From Oligoflexus sp. (GTDB taxonomy: Bacteria; Bdellovibrionota_B; Oligoflexia; Oligoflexales; Oligoflexaceae): DNA of 64,000 bases. The notes beneath the pieces were generated by a model. The model saw only the letters and a program-made list of their open reading frames with translations. It was not told where the DNA came from and searched no databases. Made by a program: the position numbers and the translations under genes. Position 1 is the stretch's first letter; each line of letters opens with the position of its first letter. Shown in pieces: positions 51,070 through 59,506 of the stretch. The DNA lies in the NCBI RefSeq assembly GCF_035712445.1, contig NZ_DASTAT010000063.1, positions 62,001 to 126,000 of the forward strand. Direction: 5' to 3'.

Positions 51070-53496
51070 ATGCCGCTCAAAATACGCAGAGTTGCTGTAC
51101 TCGGTGCTGGTGTGATGGGGGCGCAGATTGCAGCCCATCTCGCCGCAGCTGGGGTACGCACCCATCTTCTCGATTTGGCAGCCAAGGAACCACACAAGGA
51201 TCCGAAGATCGCCAAGCTTATCGGCAAAAACTTCCGCTCGACTCCAGCCCTTCTGGCCATTGAAAACCTGAAAAAACTGAAGCCTTCGCCGCTGGCCTCG
51301 GATTCGGTTCTGCAGAACCTCATTCCCGGCAACTTCGAAGACGATATGTCGGTCGTCGCCGATGTGGATTGGGTGATCGAGGTCGTTGCGGAACGTTTGG
51401 ATATCAAAAAAAGCATCCTGAAGCAGATCGCTTCGCATGCGAAGCCCCATATTCCCGTCACGACCAACACCTCGGGCCTTTCCCTGGAAAAGATGTCGGA
51501 AGACCTCGACGAGCATTTCCATCGTCGTTTCTTCGGCACGCACTTTTTCAACCCGCCGCGTTATATGAAGCTTCTGGAAATCATCCCGCATTCGAAAAGC
51601 GATCCGAAGCTGGTGAAAGAGCTGGCCGACTGGATCGAAAAATACCTGGGCAAGGGCATCGTTTACGCCAAGGACACGATCAACTTCATCGCCAACCGCA
51701 TCGGCGTCTTCAACATGATGTGCTCGTTCAAGCATATGGAAGACCTGGGCCTGAGCGTGGAAACCGTGGATGCCTTGACCGGCAAACTGATGGGCCGTCC
51801 GGCCTCGGCCACCTTCCGCACCATGGACGTCGTCGGGATCGATGTCTTCGCTCATGTGGCGAAGAACGTTCAGCTCTATGCTCCCAAGGATCCTTACATC
51901 GAAATGTTCCAGGTTCCCAAATGGATCGAAGGCCTGATTCAAAAAGGTTCTTTGGGCCAGAAATCGAATTCGGTCGGCGCCTATAAAAAGACGACCAATG
52001 CCAAGGGTGAAACCGAGATCCTCGCCTATCGTCCGCAAAACGATAGCTACGTGGCTCAGGAACCGCAGACCTTCCCCTGGATGGAACAGACCAAAAAAGT
52101 TTATGACACCATCGAACGCCTGAAACTTATTTTGAGCCACAACGATGCCGGCGCCCAGTTCATCTGGAGGACGCTGCGCGATACCATGGCCTATTCCGCG
52201 ATCCTGCTCGAGGAAATCGCCGACGGTCAGCCGCTCAGCATCGACAACGGCATCAAATGGGGCTTCAACTGGGAATGGGGTCCATTCGAACTCTGGCAGG
52301 GCCTGGGTTACGATACCGTCCTGGAGCGCATGAAGCTGGAAGGCGTGAAGCTTCCCGACTGGCTGAAGGCCGGCGTGAAATTCTATAAGCCTGCGCCCAA
52401 CAGCGTTGATTGGCACCTGACGGGAGCCACGTCTCAGTACCTCGGACCCAAGGGCAAGGATCAGCCGATTCCGAAGCAGCCGCACCTTTTCTATCTGCCG
52501 AAGGCGCATAATCCGGAAGACAAGCGCGTGGTGCTCAGCAATGCGAGCGCCAGCCTCGTGGACATCGGTGATGGTGTGGCCACCCTCGTGTTCCATTCCA
52601 AGATGAACTCGATCAATGGTGAAATCACCGATCTGATCCATAAATCTGTGGAAAAAGTAAAAAGCGATTTCGCGGGTATGGTGATCGGCAACGACGGTGA
52701 AGTGTTCTCGGCCGGCGCCGATCTTCGCGGCATCATCGGTGCGATCAAGGAAAACAAGTTCAGCGACATCGACACGCTTCTGCGCCGCTTCCAGGGCGTG
52801 ATGCAGATGATCAAGTATGCGCCTTTCCCCAGCGTGAGCTGTCCGCAGGGTCTGGTTCTGGGCGGCGGCTGCGAAGTCTCGCTGCATACCAGCGAACAGA
52901 TTCTGGCCGGTGATACCTTCGCGGGTCTGGTCGAAGTCGGTGTGGGTCTCATCCCCGGCGGCGGTGGAACCAAGGAACTGGCGGTCCGTGCTTATCAGAC
53001 GGCGGCCCTTGGTGAAAATGCCGATCCGATGCCCTTTTTGCAGCGCGCCTTCCTTCTGATTGGAATGGCGAAAACCTCGACTTCGGGAACGGAAGCGATC
53101 GAAATGGGACTTTATGGTTCCAAGGCGACTGTGACCCTGGCTCGTGATTATCAAATCATTCGCGCCAAACGCCGGATTCTGGAACTCGTGGAAAACGGCT
53201 ATCAGCCGCCACTGCCCAGGACCCATATCAAGGTTGCCGGCGATCCCGGTATTCAGACTTTCAACATGATGCTCTACAACATGGTGCAGGCACGGCAGAT
53301 TTCGCCGTATGATGCCCTGGTGGGAGAGAAGGTCGCGACCGTGCTTTGCGGTGGCGAGATCGATGGCGGCCAGACGGTTTCGGAAGAATACCTTTTGGAT
53401 CTGGAACGCCGGGTGTTCGTCGAGCTTTGCAAAGAGACGAAGACTCAGGAACGCATCGAGCACATGCTGAAGACCGGTAAACCTTTGCGCAATTGA
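51070..53496 (+). CDS. fadN: 3-hydroxyacyl-CoA dehydrogenase / enoyl-CoA hydratase (FadN type)
   Basis: 808 residues from the ATG at 51070, which has AGGAG seven bases upstream; the frame runs back to 50992. The dehydrogenase comes first: NAD-binding LGAGVMGAQI (11-20), then the 3HCDH C-terminal parts. The enoyl-CoA hydratase domain follows from about 495: AGADLRG (oxyanion region), GGGCEV (first catalytic Glu) and LVEVGVGLIPGGGG (second Glu). This dehydrogenase-first order is that of Bacillus FadN, opposite to E. coli FadB. It carries out hydration and oxidation in fatty-acid beta-oxidation, with the thiolase 18 bases downstream completing the cycle. Confidence 0.93.
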   Translation: MPLKIRRVAVLGAGVMGAQIAAHLAAAGVRTHLLDLAAKEPHKDPKIAKLIGKNFRSTPALLAIENLKKLKPSPLASDSVLQNLIPGNFEDDMSVVADVDWVIEVVAERLDIKKSILKQIASHAKPHIPVTTNTSGLSLEKMSEDLDEHFHRRFFGTHFFNPPRYMKLLEIIPHSKSDPKLVKELADWIEKYLGKGIVYAKDTINFIANRIGVFNMMCSFKHMEDLGLSVETVDALTGKLMGRPASATFRTMDVVGIDVFAHVAKNVQLYAPKDPYIEMFQVPKWIEGLIQKGSLGQKSNSVGAYKKTTNAKGETEILAYRPQNDSYVAQEPQTFPWMEQTKKVYDTIERLKLILSHNDAGAQFIWRTLRDTMAYSAILLEEIADGQPLSIDNGIKWGFNWEWGPFELWQGLGYDTVLERMKLEGVKLPDWLKAGVKFYKPAPNSVDWHLTGATSQYLGPKGKDQPIPKQPHLFYLPKAHNPEDKRVVLSNASASLVDIGDGVATLVFHSKMNSINGEITDLIHKSVEKVKSDFAGMVIGNDGEVFSAGADLRGIIGAIKENKFSDIDTLLRRFQGVMQMIKYAPFPSVSCPQGLVLGGGCEVSLHTSEQILAGDTFAGLVEVGVGLIPGGGGTKELAVRAYQTAALGENADPMPFLQRAFLLIGMAKTSTSGTEAIEMGLYGSKATVTLARDYQIIRAKRRILELVENGYQPPLPRTHIKVAGDPGIQTFNMMLYNMVQARQISPYDALVGEKVATVLCGGEIDGGQTVSEEYLLDLERRVFVELCKETKTQERIEHMLKTGKPLRN

Positions 53497-53514
53497 TCAG
53501 AAAGGACTTTTTCC

Positions 53515-54696
53515 ATGAAAACTGCTTATATCGTCAGTCCCTTGCGTTCGGCGGTGGGCAAGGCCTTCCGTGGCAACCTGCGCAGCAAACGCCCCGATGA
53601 CCTGTGCGCGGATCTGATCCGAGCGGTGGTCGCAGCCAATCCTGGTATAGATCCCCATGAGATCGACGACTGCATCGTCGGTTGCGCGATGCCCGAAGCC
53701 GAGCAGGGTATGAACGTCGCCCGTTTCTCTGTACTGCTTGCGAATCTGCCCGACACAGTTCCCGGCGTGACCGTGAACCGCTTCTGCTCCTCGGGCCTTC
53801 AGACCATTGCCATGGCGGCTTTCCAGGTCCAGGCGGGCGCCGCGCACTGCATCCTCGCCGGCGGCACGGAATCCATGTCGCTCGTTCCCATGATGGGGCA
53901 TAAAGCGGTCGGCAGTCGCACCATCATGAAAGAGGGTCGCGGTGATTATTACCTGGGTATGGGTCTGACGGCGGAGAACGTATCGAAGGACTATAAAGTC
54001 AGCCGGGAGGATCAGGATCGCTTTTCGCTGGAATCCCACAGAAAGGCGGCCGAGGCCATTCAAAAGGGTCTTTTCAAAAAAGAGATCCTGCCGGTGAAGG
54101 CGACCCTGCGTGCACCTGGTCCGGGTGGAACGGCTCTTGTCCAGGACGTGACGGTGGACACCGATGAAGGTCCGCGCGCGGATACGAGCTATGAAGCGCT
54201 GGCCGGTTTGAAGCCAGCCTTCCGCGCCGGTGGTGTCGTGACAGCCGGAAACTCGTCGCAGATGTCCGACGGCGCTGCCATGTGCATGGTGGTCTCGGAA
54301 GAATTTGTGAAGAAATATAACCTGAAGCCGATGGCCCGTTTCGTCAGTTTCAGCGTCGCCGGCGTTCCCCCGCGCGTGATGGGGATTGGACCGATTGAGG
54401 CGATTCCCCGGGCTTTGAAACTCGGCGGACTCTCGCTCAAGGACATCCAGCGCATCGAACTGAACGAGGCCTTCGCCGCCCAGGCTTTGGCTGTCATGCG
54501 GCATCTTGAAATCGATCCAGGACTCGTGAATCCCACCGGGGGCGCGATCGCCTTGGGTCACCCGCTGGGAGCCACCGGCGCGAAGCTCACCGCCACCCTT
54601 CTGCATGGAATGGAACGAGACAAGCAGAAGTATGGACTCGTTTCGATGTGTATCGGGACAGGCATGGGCGCTGCAGGGATCTTCGAGAAGCTTTGA
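53515..54696 (+). CDS. fadA: Acetyl-CoA acyltransferase (3-ketoacyl-CoA thiolase)
   Basis: 393 residues. Nucleophilic Cys91 is in NRFCSSGLQT, and the C-terminal half has GHPLGATGAKL (His) and SMCIGTGMGAAG (second Cys), the complete thiolase set. An AGAAAGGA site precedes the ATG. It cleaves 3-ketoacyl-CoA to acetyl-CoA and a shortened acyl-CoA. It forms an operon with fadN and ends at a strong terminator. Confidence 0.96.
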   Translation: MKTAYIVSPLRSAVGKAFRGNLRSKRPDDLCADLIRAVVAANPGIDPHEIDDCIVGCAMPEAEQGMNVARFSVLLANLPDTVPGVTVNRFCSSGLQTIAMAAFQVQAGAAHCILAGGTESMSLVPMMGHKAVGSRTIMKEGRGDYYLGMGLTAENVSKDYKVSREDQDRFSLESHRKAAEAIQKGLFKKEILPVKATLRAPGPGGTALVQDVTVDTDEGPRADTSYEALAGLKPAFRAGGVVTAGNSSQMSDGAAMCMVVSEEFVKKYNLKPMARFVSFSVAGVPPRVMGIGPIEAIPRALKLGGLSLKDIQRIELNEAFAAQALAVMRHLEIDPGLVNPTGGAIALGHPLGATGAKLTATLLHGMERDKQKYGLVSMCIGTGMGAAGIFEKL

Positions 54697-54722
54697 TCCA
54701 TCGACTTGATGAAGAATTATCC

Positions 54723-54756
54723 AGGGGACGCGTCATTGCGTCCCCTTCGCTTTTTT
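54723..54756 (+). terminator. Intrinsic terminator of the fad operon
   Basis: A 9-bp stem AGGGGACGC/GCGTCCCCT with a 6-base loop is followed by TCGCTTTTTT. Confidence 0.92.
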
Positions 54757-54845
54757 ACCTGCTGTTCCGGCTTCCTTTTGCCAGGCAAGAATGAGATGAT
54801 AGGCCATAAACAAGACAGCCGGTAAAGTTGGGGAAGGTGTGCTCT

Positions 54846-55208
54846 ATGGCCAAGATCCTGATCGTGGATGATGAAATCGACATTTGTGAAATGATGTCCT
54901 TCACCTTCGATAGCCAGGGCTTTGAAACGTTTGTGGCTCACGATGCCGCTCAGGCTTTTGAGATCGTGAAGGCAAAGGATCCTGACCTTGTCGTCAGCGA
55001 TATTCGAATGCCCAAAGGTGGCGGCATGAAGCTGCTCGAAGACATCAAGAAGCATAACCCTAAAAAACCTAAAGTGTTTTTGATTACCGGTTACAGCGAC
55101 AAGACCCGTGAGGAAGCTTTGGCGGCGGGCGCGGAAGACGTCTTTGCGAAGCCCATCAAGCTGCAGGACCTCATAGATCGCGTGACCAAGGCTTTGGATC
55201 TGACTTAA
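54846..55208 (+). CDS. Single-domain response regulator (CheY-like)
   Basis: 120 residues from the ATG at 54846, which follows GGAAGGTG by six bases; the frame extends six codons upstream. A complete receiver domain: acidic pocket LIVDDE, phosphoacceptor Asp in LVVSDIRMPKGGG, Thr in FLITGYS and Lys in FAKPIK. There is no output domain, so it acts by protein interaction or as a phosphate shuttle. It is flanked by terminators, so it is transcribed alone. It is a possible acceptor for the Hpt-containing kinases elsewhere in the window; this is inference. Confidence 0.94.
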   Translation: MAKILIVDDEIDICEMMSFTFDSQGFETFVAHDAAQAFEIVKAKDPDLVVSDIRMPKGGGMKLLEDIKKHNPKKPKVFLITGYSDKTREEALAAGAEDVFAKPIKLQDLIDRVTKALDLT

Positions 55209-55241
55209 GGATTACAGTCCGGTAAATTTTTGCCTGTTTGG

Positions 55242-55267
55242 GGGAAGGAGCGATCCTTCCCTTTTTT
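55242..55267 (+). terminator. Intrinsic terminator of the response regulator gene
   Basis: An 8-bp stem GGGAAGGA/TCCTTCCC with tetraloop GCGA is followed by six Ts. Confidence 0.92.
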
Positions 55268-55310
55268 GCGTTCGGGGGAAGGGGAAGGGTCAGAGGTCGA
55301 ATGCCCCCAA

Positions 55311-55344
55311 AAAAGAAAACACCACCCAAGTCTGGATGGTGTTT
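55311..55344 (-). terminator. Terminator of the H1-like gene
   Basis: On the minus strand AAACACCA and TGGTGTTT flank a short inner stem, followed by TTCTTTTTT. It lies 24 bases after the stop at 55368. Confidence 0.75.
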
Positions 55345-55367
55345 AATATTTTCTGAGCAGTACCGGA

Positions 55368-55640
55368 TTACATGGGCGCTGGCAAAGAGCCGCCGTCGAC
55401 CGTCACGGACGACTTGCGGGATTTGCGCTTCGCCTTGGACTTCTTCTTGGCTTTTTTCTTGCCGGCGGCTTTCTTGGTAGCCTTTTTCTTGGCAGCTTTC
55501 TTAGCCTTTTTCTTGGCTGGCTTCTTCTTGGCAGCTGCTTTCTTGGTGGCTTTCTTGGCTGTCTTCTTCTTCACAGCTTTCTTCGTCGCCTTCTTAACTG
55601 CCTTCTTCTTGCCAGCTTTCTTCGTAGTCTTCTTCGCCAT
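55368..55640 (-). CDS. Histone H1-like Lys/Ala-rich DNA-binding protein
   Basis: 90 residues from the ATG at 55640 (an in-frame TTG at 55649 sits too close to the AGGAGG site). Almost the whole chain is Lys, Ala and Thr in KKAxKK-type repeats, with only a short neutral C-terminal end (VTVDGGSLPAPM). This composition is that of H1-like proteins of chlamydiae, Bordetella and many delta-like bacteria, which coat and compact DNA. It has its own predicted promoter and terminator. Low-complexity proteins evolve quickly, so homology to any one H1-like family cannot be shown by eye. Confidence 0.85.
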   Translation of the reverse strand: MAKKTTKKAGKKKAVKKATKKAVKKKTAKKATKKAAAKKKPAKKKAKKAAKKKATKKAAGKKKAKKKSKAKRKSRKSSVTVDGGSLPAPM

Positions 55641-56006
55641 AACTCTCAATTCCTCCTAACTTTGGATGTGATATGAGCCCCACCCGGGACCGACGGGATC
55701 TCTAAGGACCCCGGTTACCACCTTACGAAAGAACTGAACCTGATTTTTATCTTAGCACACATCTTTTGCGCGTGAGAAGGATCTCATTATCACCTTCTCT
55801 CAAACTTGTTGTTTACCTATCGGACCACATGCTCAGAACTAAAGAGTCGGCTCTTCATTTTCTTCGGGAAAAGCACTCTGAAAAAACCTTTAGCATTTTT
55901 TTTCGCTGCGTTTTCCCGACCTTGGAGCCCTTATCGGACCGAGCTTTCAGGCGCCCGGGACTCTCAGTTTCTGCCCTAATTCTGATGAATTTCTGAGGGC
56001 TCTTCA
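55641..56006. other. Intergenic region upstream of the H1-like gene
   Basis: 366 bases. On the minus strand TGCTAAGAT at 55749-55757 is an extended -10 element for the H1-like gene. The remainder (55770-56000) is AT-richer than its surroundings and holds an open frame on the plus strand with no ribosome-binding site and unlikely codon use; I do not call a gene. Confidence 0.4.
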
Positions 56007-58184
56007 TCAGCTCCGCTCGCGAGGACCACCCGCTTGTCTGCTGGCGAAGACTTCAAGAGCGGCCTTGGCCTTCTCCGACATGACCGTTTTCACGGCCGGC
56101 TGCGGTGCCGCCTGAGGCTGTGGAGCCTTTGCTGCTGAACGCGTTCCCAGATTCACGCCCATCTTCTGGATCATCTCGACCAGGACCGAGTCATCGGTCA
56201 GGATAAGGACGAGGCCACCATCATCCGCGTGCTCGATCTCACGAAGGAGCGCGATCCTCGCCTTGTTCCCCTGAGTCCCGGTTTTCCAGTGGAGGGAAAG
56301 GAGCGGATGATCAAGGGTTTCCGCAGCGAAAATCTGCTCATTTTTCAGGGCTTTGCTGTCCGGAACGAAGAGTCGATCCAGGGCGAGCCATTCAATACCC
56401 GTGGCATAGATTTGTCCCCACTGCTCGGTCGGCATCGGCAGCTCGCCAAGGCCGATCTCGCCCGTGAGTTTCTTCCAGCGGGCACCGAGATGAGTAAAAT
56501 CCTGGTCGATCCTTTCTCGAAGCTGCCGGAAGGCCTCCTGCTTGCTTTCGATGCCCCGGATCTTTTCCAGCTGGCTTCGTTTTTTGGCCACGTACTGAAG
56601 CACGCCGCGGGCCTCGGCCAGGATCAAATGAATGTTATCCAATGCGAGCGACTTCTGACTGCCCGTATGGGTTCGCCATTCTTCCAGAAGACGGCCGAGG
56701 TTTTTCACCTGCGCGCGCCAGGTCGCGAGCTCTTCCTCGAACCTTGCCTTCTTCTGAAGGAGAAGGTTTATCTTATTGTAATTATTGATATAATTAATGA
56801 GTGAGCGCAGGCTGGTTTCGGCGGGAAGCTGCGCCTTCCGACTCACGATGAGCCACTGCTCACGAGCCTTCCCATATTCAGAAACCACTTTCTCATAGCG
56901 GTCATCGAGATCCTGAAGTTTCTGATCATGGAGTTCAGAATGCGCCTCGAGATCGGCATAGAGCTTGCCTATCTGATTCAGGCAAAGGTTCACCGCAAGG
57001 CGCGCCTGATCCAGCTCCTGTGCGGCGCTCGGAGCTGGCTGTCCGGGCTGCTCGCCTTCCTTGGCCTGCCAACCCAAAAGCTTATTGAGTTTGACGGCAA
57101 GACCATCCTTCTTCCCGGCGTCATCGCCTTCGGAACGCCGCACACCCTCGGCGATTTCCGCGAGGCACTGTTCCAGCTCCCGAATCAGATCACGGTCGAT
57201 CTGCAAAAAGCGACTGACCGAAGCCCGGTATTCATCATAGGCCGGCTTCACCAGCGAACGGGCGTCCTGGACGGTCTTGCGCGCGGCTTTTTCGAGTTTT
57301 TCATAGGCGAGGTATCGGGTCAAAGTTTGAAGGATGAGGCTCCAGTCGATATCGGAATCCGGAGCCGGCATCGTTTTAAGTTCAAGGCTGGAGCTGAGAT
57401 TCAAAAGCTCCTGCTCGACCTCGCCCAGTCGTTCTTTCAAAACTTTGGGACTGCGGGCCGGATCAAGGAGCGGCGTCGCGGTTTCCTGAATCTGCTCCAG
57501 CTGCTTCAGCTCCTGATCCAGGCGGGACGAGAGACTGGTGTCCAGCTGATTCAGGTGAGCCGCCGCACCACCGACATCACGGGCCTGCTGCCTGAGGGCA
57601 AAGTTCCGCCGCATGATCGCTTCCCCGTTCTGCAGAAGCTGCTCGATCTGAGTCCGGGTCGGCAGCTGCTCCAAACGCAAAAGCGTCTGAAGGGTCTGGG
57701 CCATCTCATCACTCCGCTCGCGACCCTGACGTTCGAAAGCGGATTTGCGCACGCGGCCGAGGGAACGCTGCTGAGCCCTAAGAGCGGTCCCGTCGAACAG
57801 AAGATCATATTCACGCAGGACATCACTGAGCGTGACGGCGTCTGCGGCATCCGCGGGAAGATAATCCTTCAGTATTTCCTTCAAACAATTTTCCGAGCGA
57901 CCGTCAAAGGCCTGACGGTTTTTATAGGCTCGCAGCTGATCCATGCTGCGATCAAGCACCCAGGCATCACCATCATTATCGGTCAGATGAATCGTCGCCG
58001 CTTTGATGCGCGGATCTTTCGGACCGCCGAAACCCCAGCGCAGCGCGGCCATGAAGAGCTGCTGCTCATCTTCAGGCGCCTCGAGCACACAAATATTCCG
58101 ATGGACGCCCTGGTCATTGCGAAAACGCCAGACACGCGGCGTGTCGCCATCCTGCAGGATGATTTTCATACCTTCGATAAACAT
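56007..58184 (-). CDS. Coiled-coil protein resembling SMC/YhaN ATPases but lacking a Walker A motif
   Basis: 725 residues from the ATG at 58184, which follows AAGGA; the frame runs back to 58229. The N-terminal 80 residues follow the strand order of YhaN-type heads (KIILQDGD, then VCVLEAPEDEQQLFMAAL-like, then IHLTDNDGDAWVLDR), but where GxxxxGKST would be there is no glycine-rich loop. The central about 500 residues are long heptad helices. The C-terminal segment (GTQGNKARIALLREIEHAD, then GGLVLILTDDSVLVEMI) occupies the position of the Walker B side of such heads. It probably acts as a structural or regulatory partner. A short Pro/Ala-rich linker precedes the last helix. The ATPase relation is inference. 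Confidence 0.7.
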   Translation of the reverse strand: MFIEGMKIILQDGDTPRVWRFRNDQGVHRNICVLEAPEDEQQLFMAALRWGFGGPKDPRIKAATIHLTDNDGDAWVLDRSMDQLRAYKNRQAFDGRSENCLKEILKDYLPADAADAVTLSDVLREYDLLFDGTALRAQQRSLGRVRKSAFERQGRERSDEMAQTLQTLLRLEQLPTRTQIEQLLQNGEAIMRRNFALRQQARDVGGAAAHLNQLDTSLSSRLDQELKQLEQIQETATPLLDPARSPKVLKERLGEVEQELLNLSSSLELKTMPAPDSDIDWSLILQTLTRYLAYEKLEKAARKTVQDARSLVKPAYDEYRASVSRFLQIDRDLIRELEQCLAEIAEGVRRSEGDDAGKKDGLAVKLNKLLGWQAKEGEQPGQPAPSAAQELDQARLAVNLCLNQIGKLYADLEAHSELHDQKLQDLDDRYEKVVSEYGKAREQWLIVSRKAQLPAETSLRSLINYINNYNKINLLLQKKARFEEELATWRAQVKNLGRLLEEWRTHTGSQKSLALDNIHLILAEARGVLQYVAKKRSQLEKIRGIESKQEAFRQLRERIDQDFTHLGARWKKLTGEIGLGELPMPTEQWGQIYATGIEWLALDRLFVPDSKALKNEQIFAAETLDHPLLSLHWKTGTQGNKARIALLREIEHADDGGLVLILTDDSVLVEMIQKMGVNLGTRSAAKAPQPQAAPQPAVKTVMSEKAKAALEVFASRQAGGPRERS

Positions 58185-58402
58185 GCGTGGATTCCTTGTC
58201 CCATGGACCTGAGCCCTGTTGGCCTGCATGGCGCGAGGCGGGCTGGTTTTGGACGATACGAGTGGCTTCGTTTCTTTCAGTATAACATCGAAGTCAGCGG
58301 TTTGCGTAGGGGTGCGGGACGAACGCTGAGAGTGTCATGGACAACTGAATGCGAGAGGAGTTATTGATAACCGTCATCCAACTTTCTTTGCATGGGTATG
58401 TC

Positions 58403-59506
58403 ATGGAATCTCGATTGGCCCTTAGCACAAGCAGTCCCACGGCCCTTCTCGCCCGTTGGGGCACAGCGCTTTTACGCCTTCTGCCAGCGGAAGCTGCGCA
58501 TGACGTCGGCATGTGGATGCTTGAGCGTGACCTCATTGATTTTTTGCCGCTGCCAAGTTTGTCGCCGCTTCTGGATGGAATGGATGCTCAGGTGCCAGGT
58601 GTCGGAGATTTGGCGCACCCCATTGGTCTCGCCGCTGGTTTCGATAAAAATGCTCGCGCGCCCAAGGGTTTTTCCCGCATGGGCCTGTCGTTTTTGGAAC
58701 TGGGCACCATCACGCCGAGGCCGCAAAGCGGCAATCCCAAACCACGGCTTTTTCGATTGGAAGATCAGGACGGTCTGATCAATCGCATGGGTTTTAATAG
58801 TCATGGAGCCGAGCGCGTGAGGAGTCGGCTTGAGAAGCTGGCCTGGAACCACGACCCCGTTCCCCTTGGGATCAATCTAGGCAAAAATAAAGAGACGAGC
58901 GAAGACGCCGCGATCGAGGATTACTCGCATGGCCTTGAGGTTTTCGCCCCTTATGCCCGGTATTTCGTGATCAACGTATCATCACCCAATACGGAAGGTC
59001 TGCGTGGTCTCGCCAACGAACACTTTCTGAAGGAACTGGCCTTCCGCCATAAAAAAGATCTGGGAAAAATCTGGGTGAAGCTGGATCCCGACATGCCCAG
59101 GAAAACCTTTCAGTCCCTGGTGGAGGCTCTGGCGGAAGCGGGTTTTCAAGGCCTTGTCCTGACCAATACGCACAGGGTCGAGCGGCCGGAAAAAGGCGGG
59201 ATGAGTGGCCATCCGATTGCATTGCAGGCCAATGCCTGTTTGGAATGGGCATATGAAGTGACCCGTGGGTCCTTGCCCTTGATCGCCTCTGGCGGTATTC
59301 TTTCAGGTCAGGACGTGTATCAAAGGATAGCCCGGGGAGCATCCGCGGTGCAGATCTATACAAGTCTTGTGTATCGCGGTCCCCTGGCTGTTTTCATGAT
59401 GCTGCAGGAACTGCGGAATGAAATGGATCTGCGTGGCGTCAAATTTCTGTCGGATGTGAAGGGTAGCTATTACCATGAGTCTCAATCTCGTTCGTCGAAT
59501 CCGTGA
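58403..59506 (+). CDS. pyrD: Dihydroorotate dehydrogenase (quinone), class 2
   Basis: 367 residues from the ATG at 58403; in-frame starts also exist at 58349 and no start has a strong ribosome-binding site. The N-terminal helices (LARWGTALLRLLPAEAAHD) form the membrane-binding, quinone-access segment of class 2 enzymes. The FMN barrel has GLAAGFDKNA, LELGTITPRPQSGNPKPR, LINRMGFN and NVSSPNTEGLRGL (catalytic Ser). Late motifs NTHRVERP, SGGILSG and GASAVQIYTSLVY fit. It oxidises dihydroorotate to orotate in pyrimidine synthesis, passing electrons to the quinone pool. It overlaps the downstream HD-domain gene by 32 bases. Confidence 0.96.
   Translation: MESRLALSTSSPTALLARWGTALLRLLPAEAAHDVGMWMLERDLIDFLPLPSLSPLLDGMDAQVPGVGDLAHPIGLAAGFDKNARAPKGFSRMGLSFLELGTITPRPQSGNPKPRLFRLEDQDGLINRMGFNSHGAERVRSRLEKLAWNHDPVPLGINLGKNKETSEDAAIEDYSHGLEVFAPYARYFVINVSSPNTEGLRGLANEHFLKELAFRHKKDLGKIWVKLDPDMPRKTFQSLVEALAEAGFQGLVLTNTHRVERPEKGGMSGHPIALQANACLEWAYEVTRGSLPLIASGGILSGQDVYQRIARGASAVQIYTSLVYRGPLAVFMMLQELRNEMDLRGVKFLSDVKGSYYHESQSRSSNP

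Noticed and set aside
51064..53463. 799-codon minus-strand open frame
   Set aside because: It is antisense to fadN; length alone is explained by codon bias.
53497..54606. 369-codon minus-strand open frame
   Set aside because: It is antisense to the thiolase gene.
55766..55996. 76-codon plus-strand open frame upstream of 56007
   Set aside because: No ribosome-binding site and a composition unlike neighbouring genes; it lies over a promoter region.
56928..58367. 479-codon plus-strand open frame
   Set aside because: It is antisense to the coiled-coil gene and has no signal, motif or ribosome-binding site.
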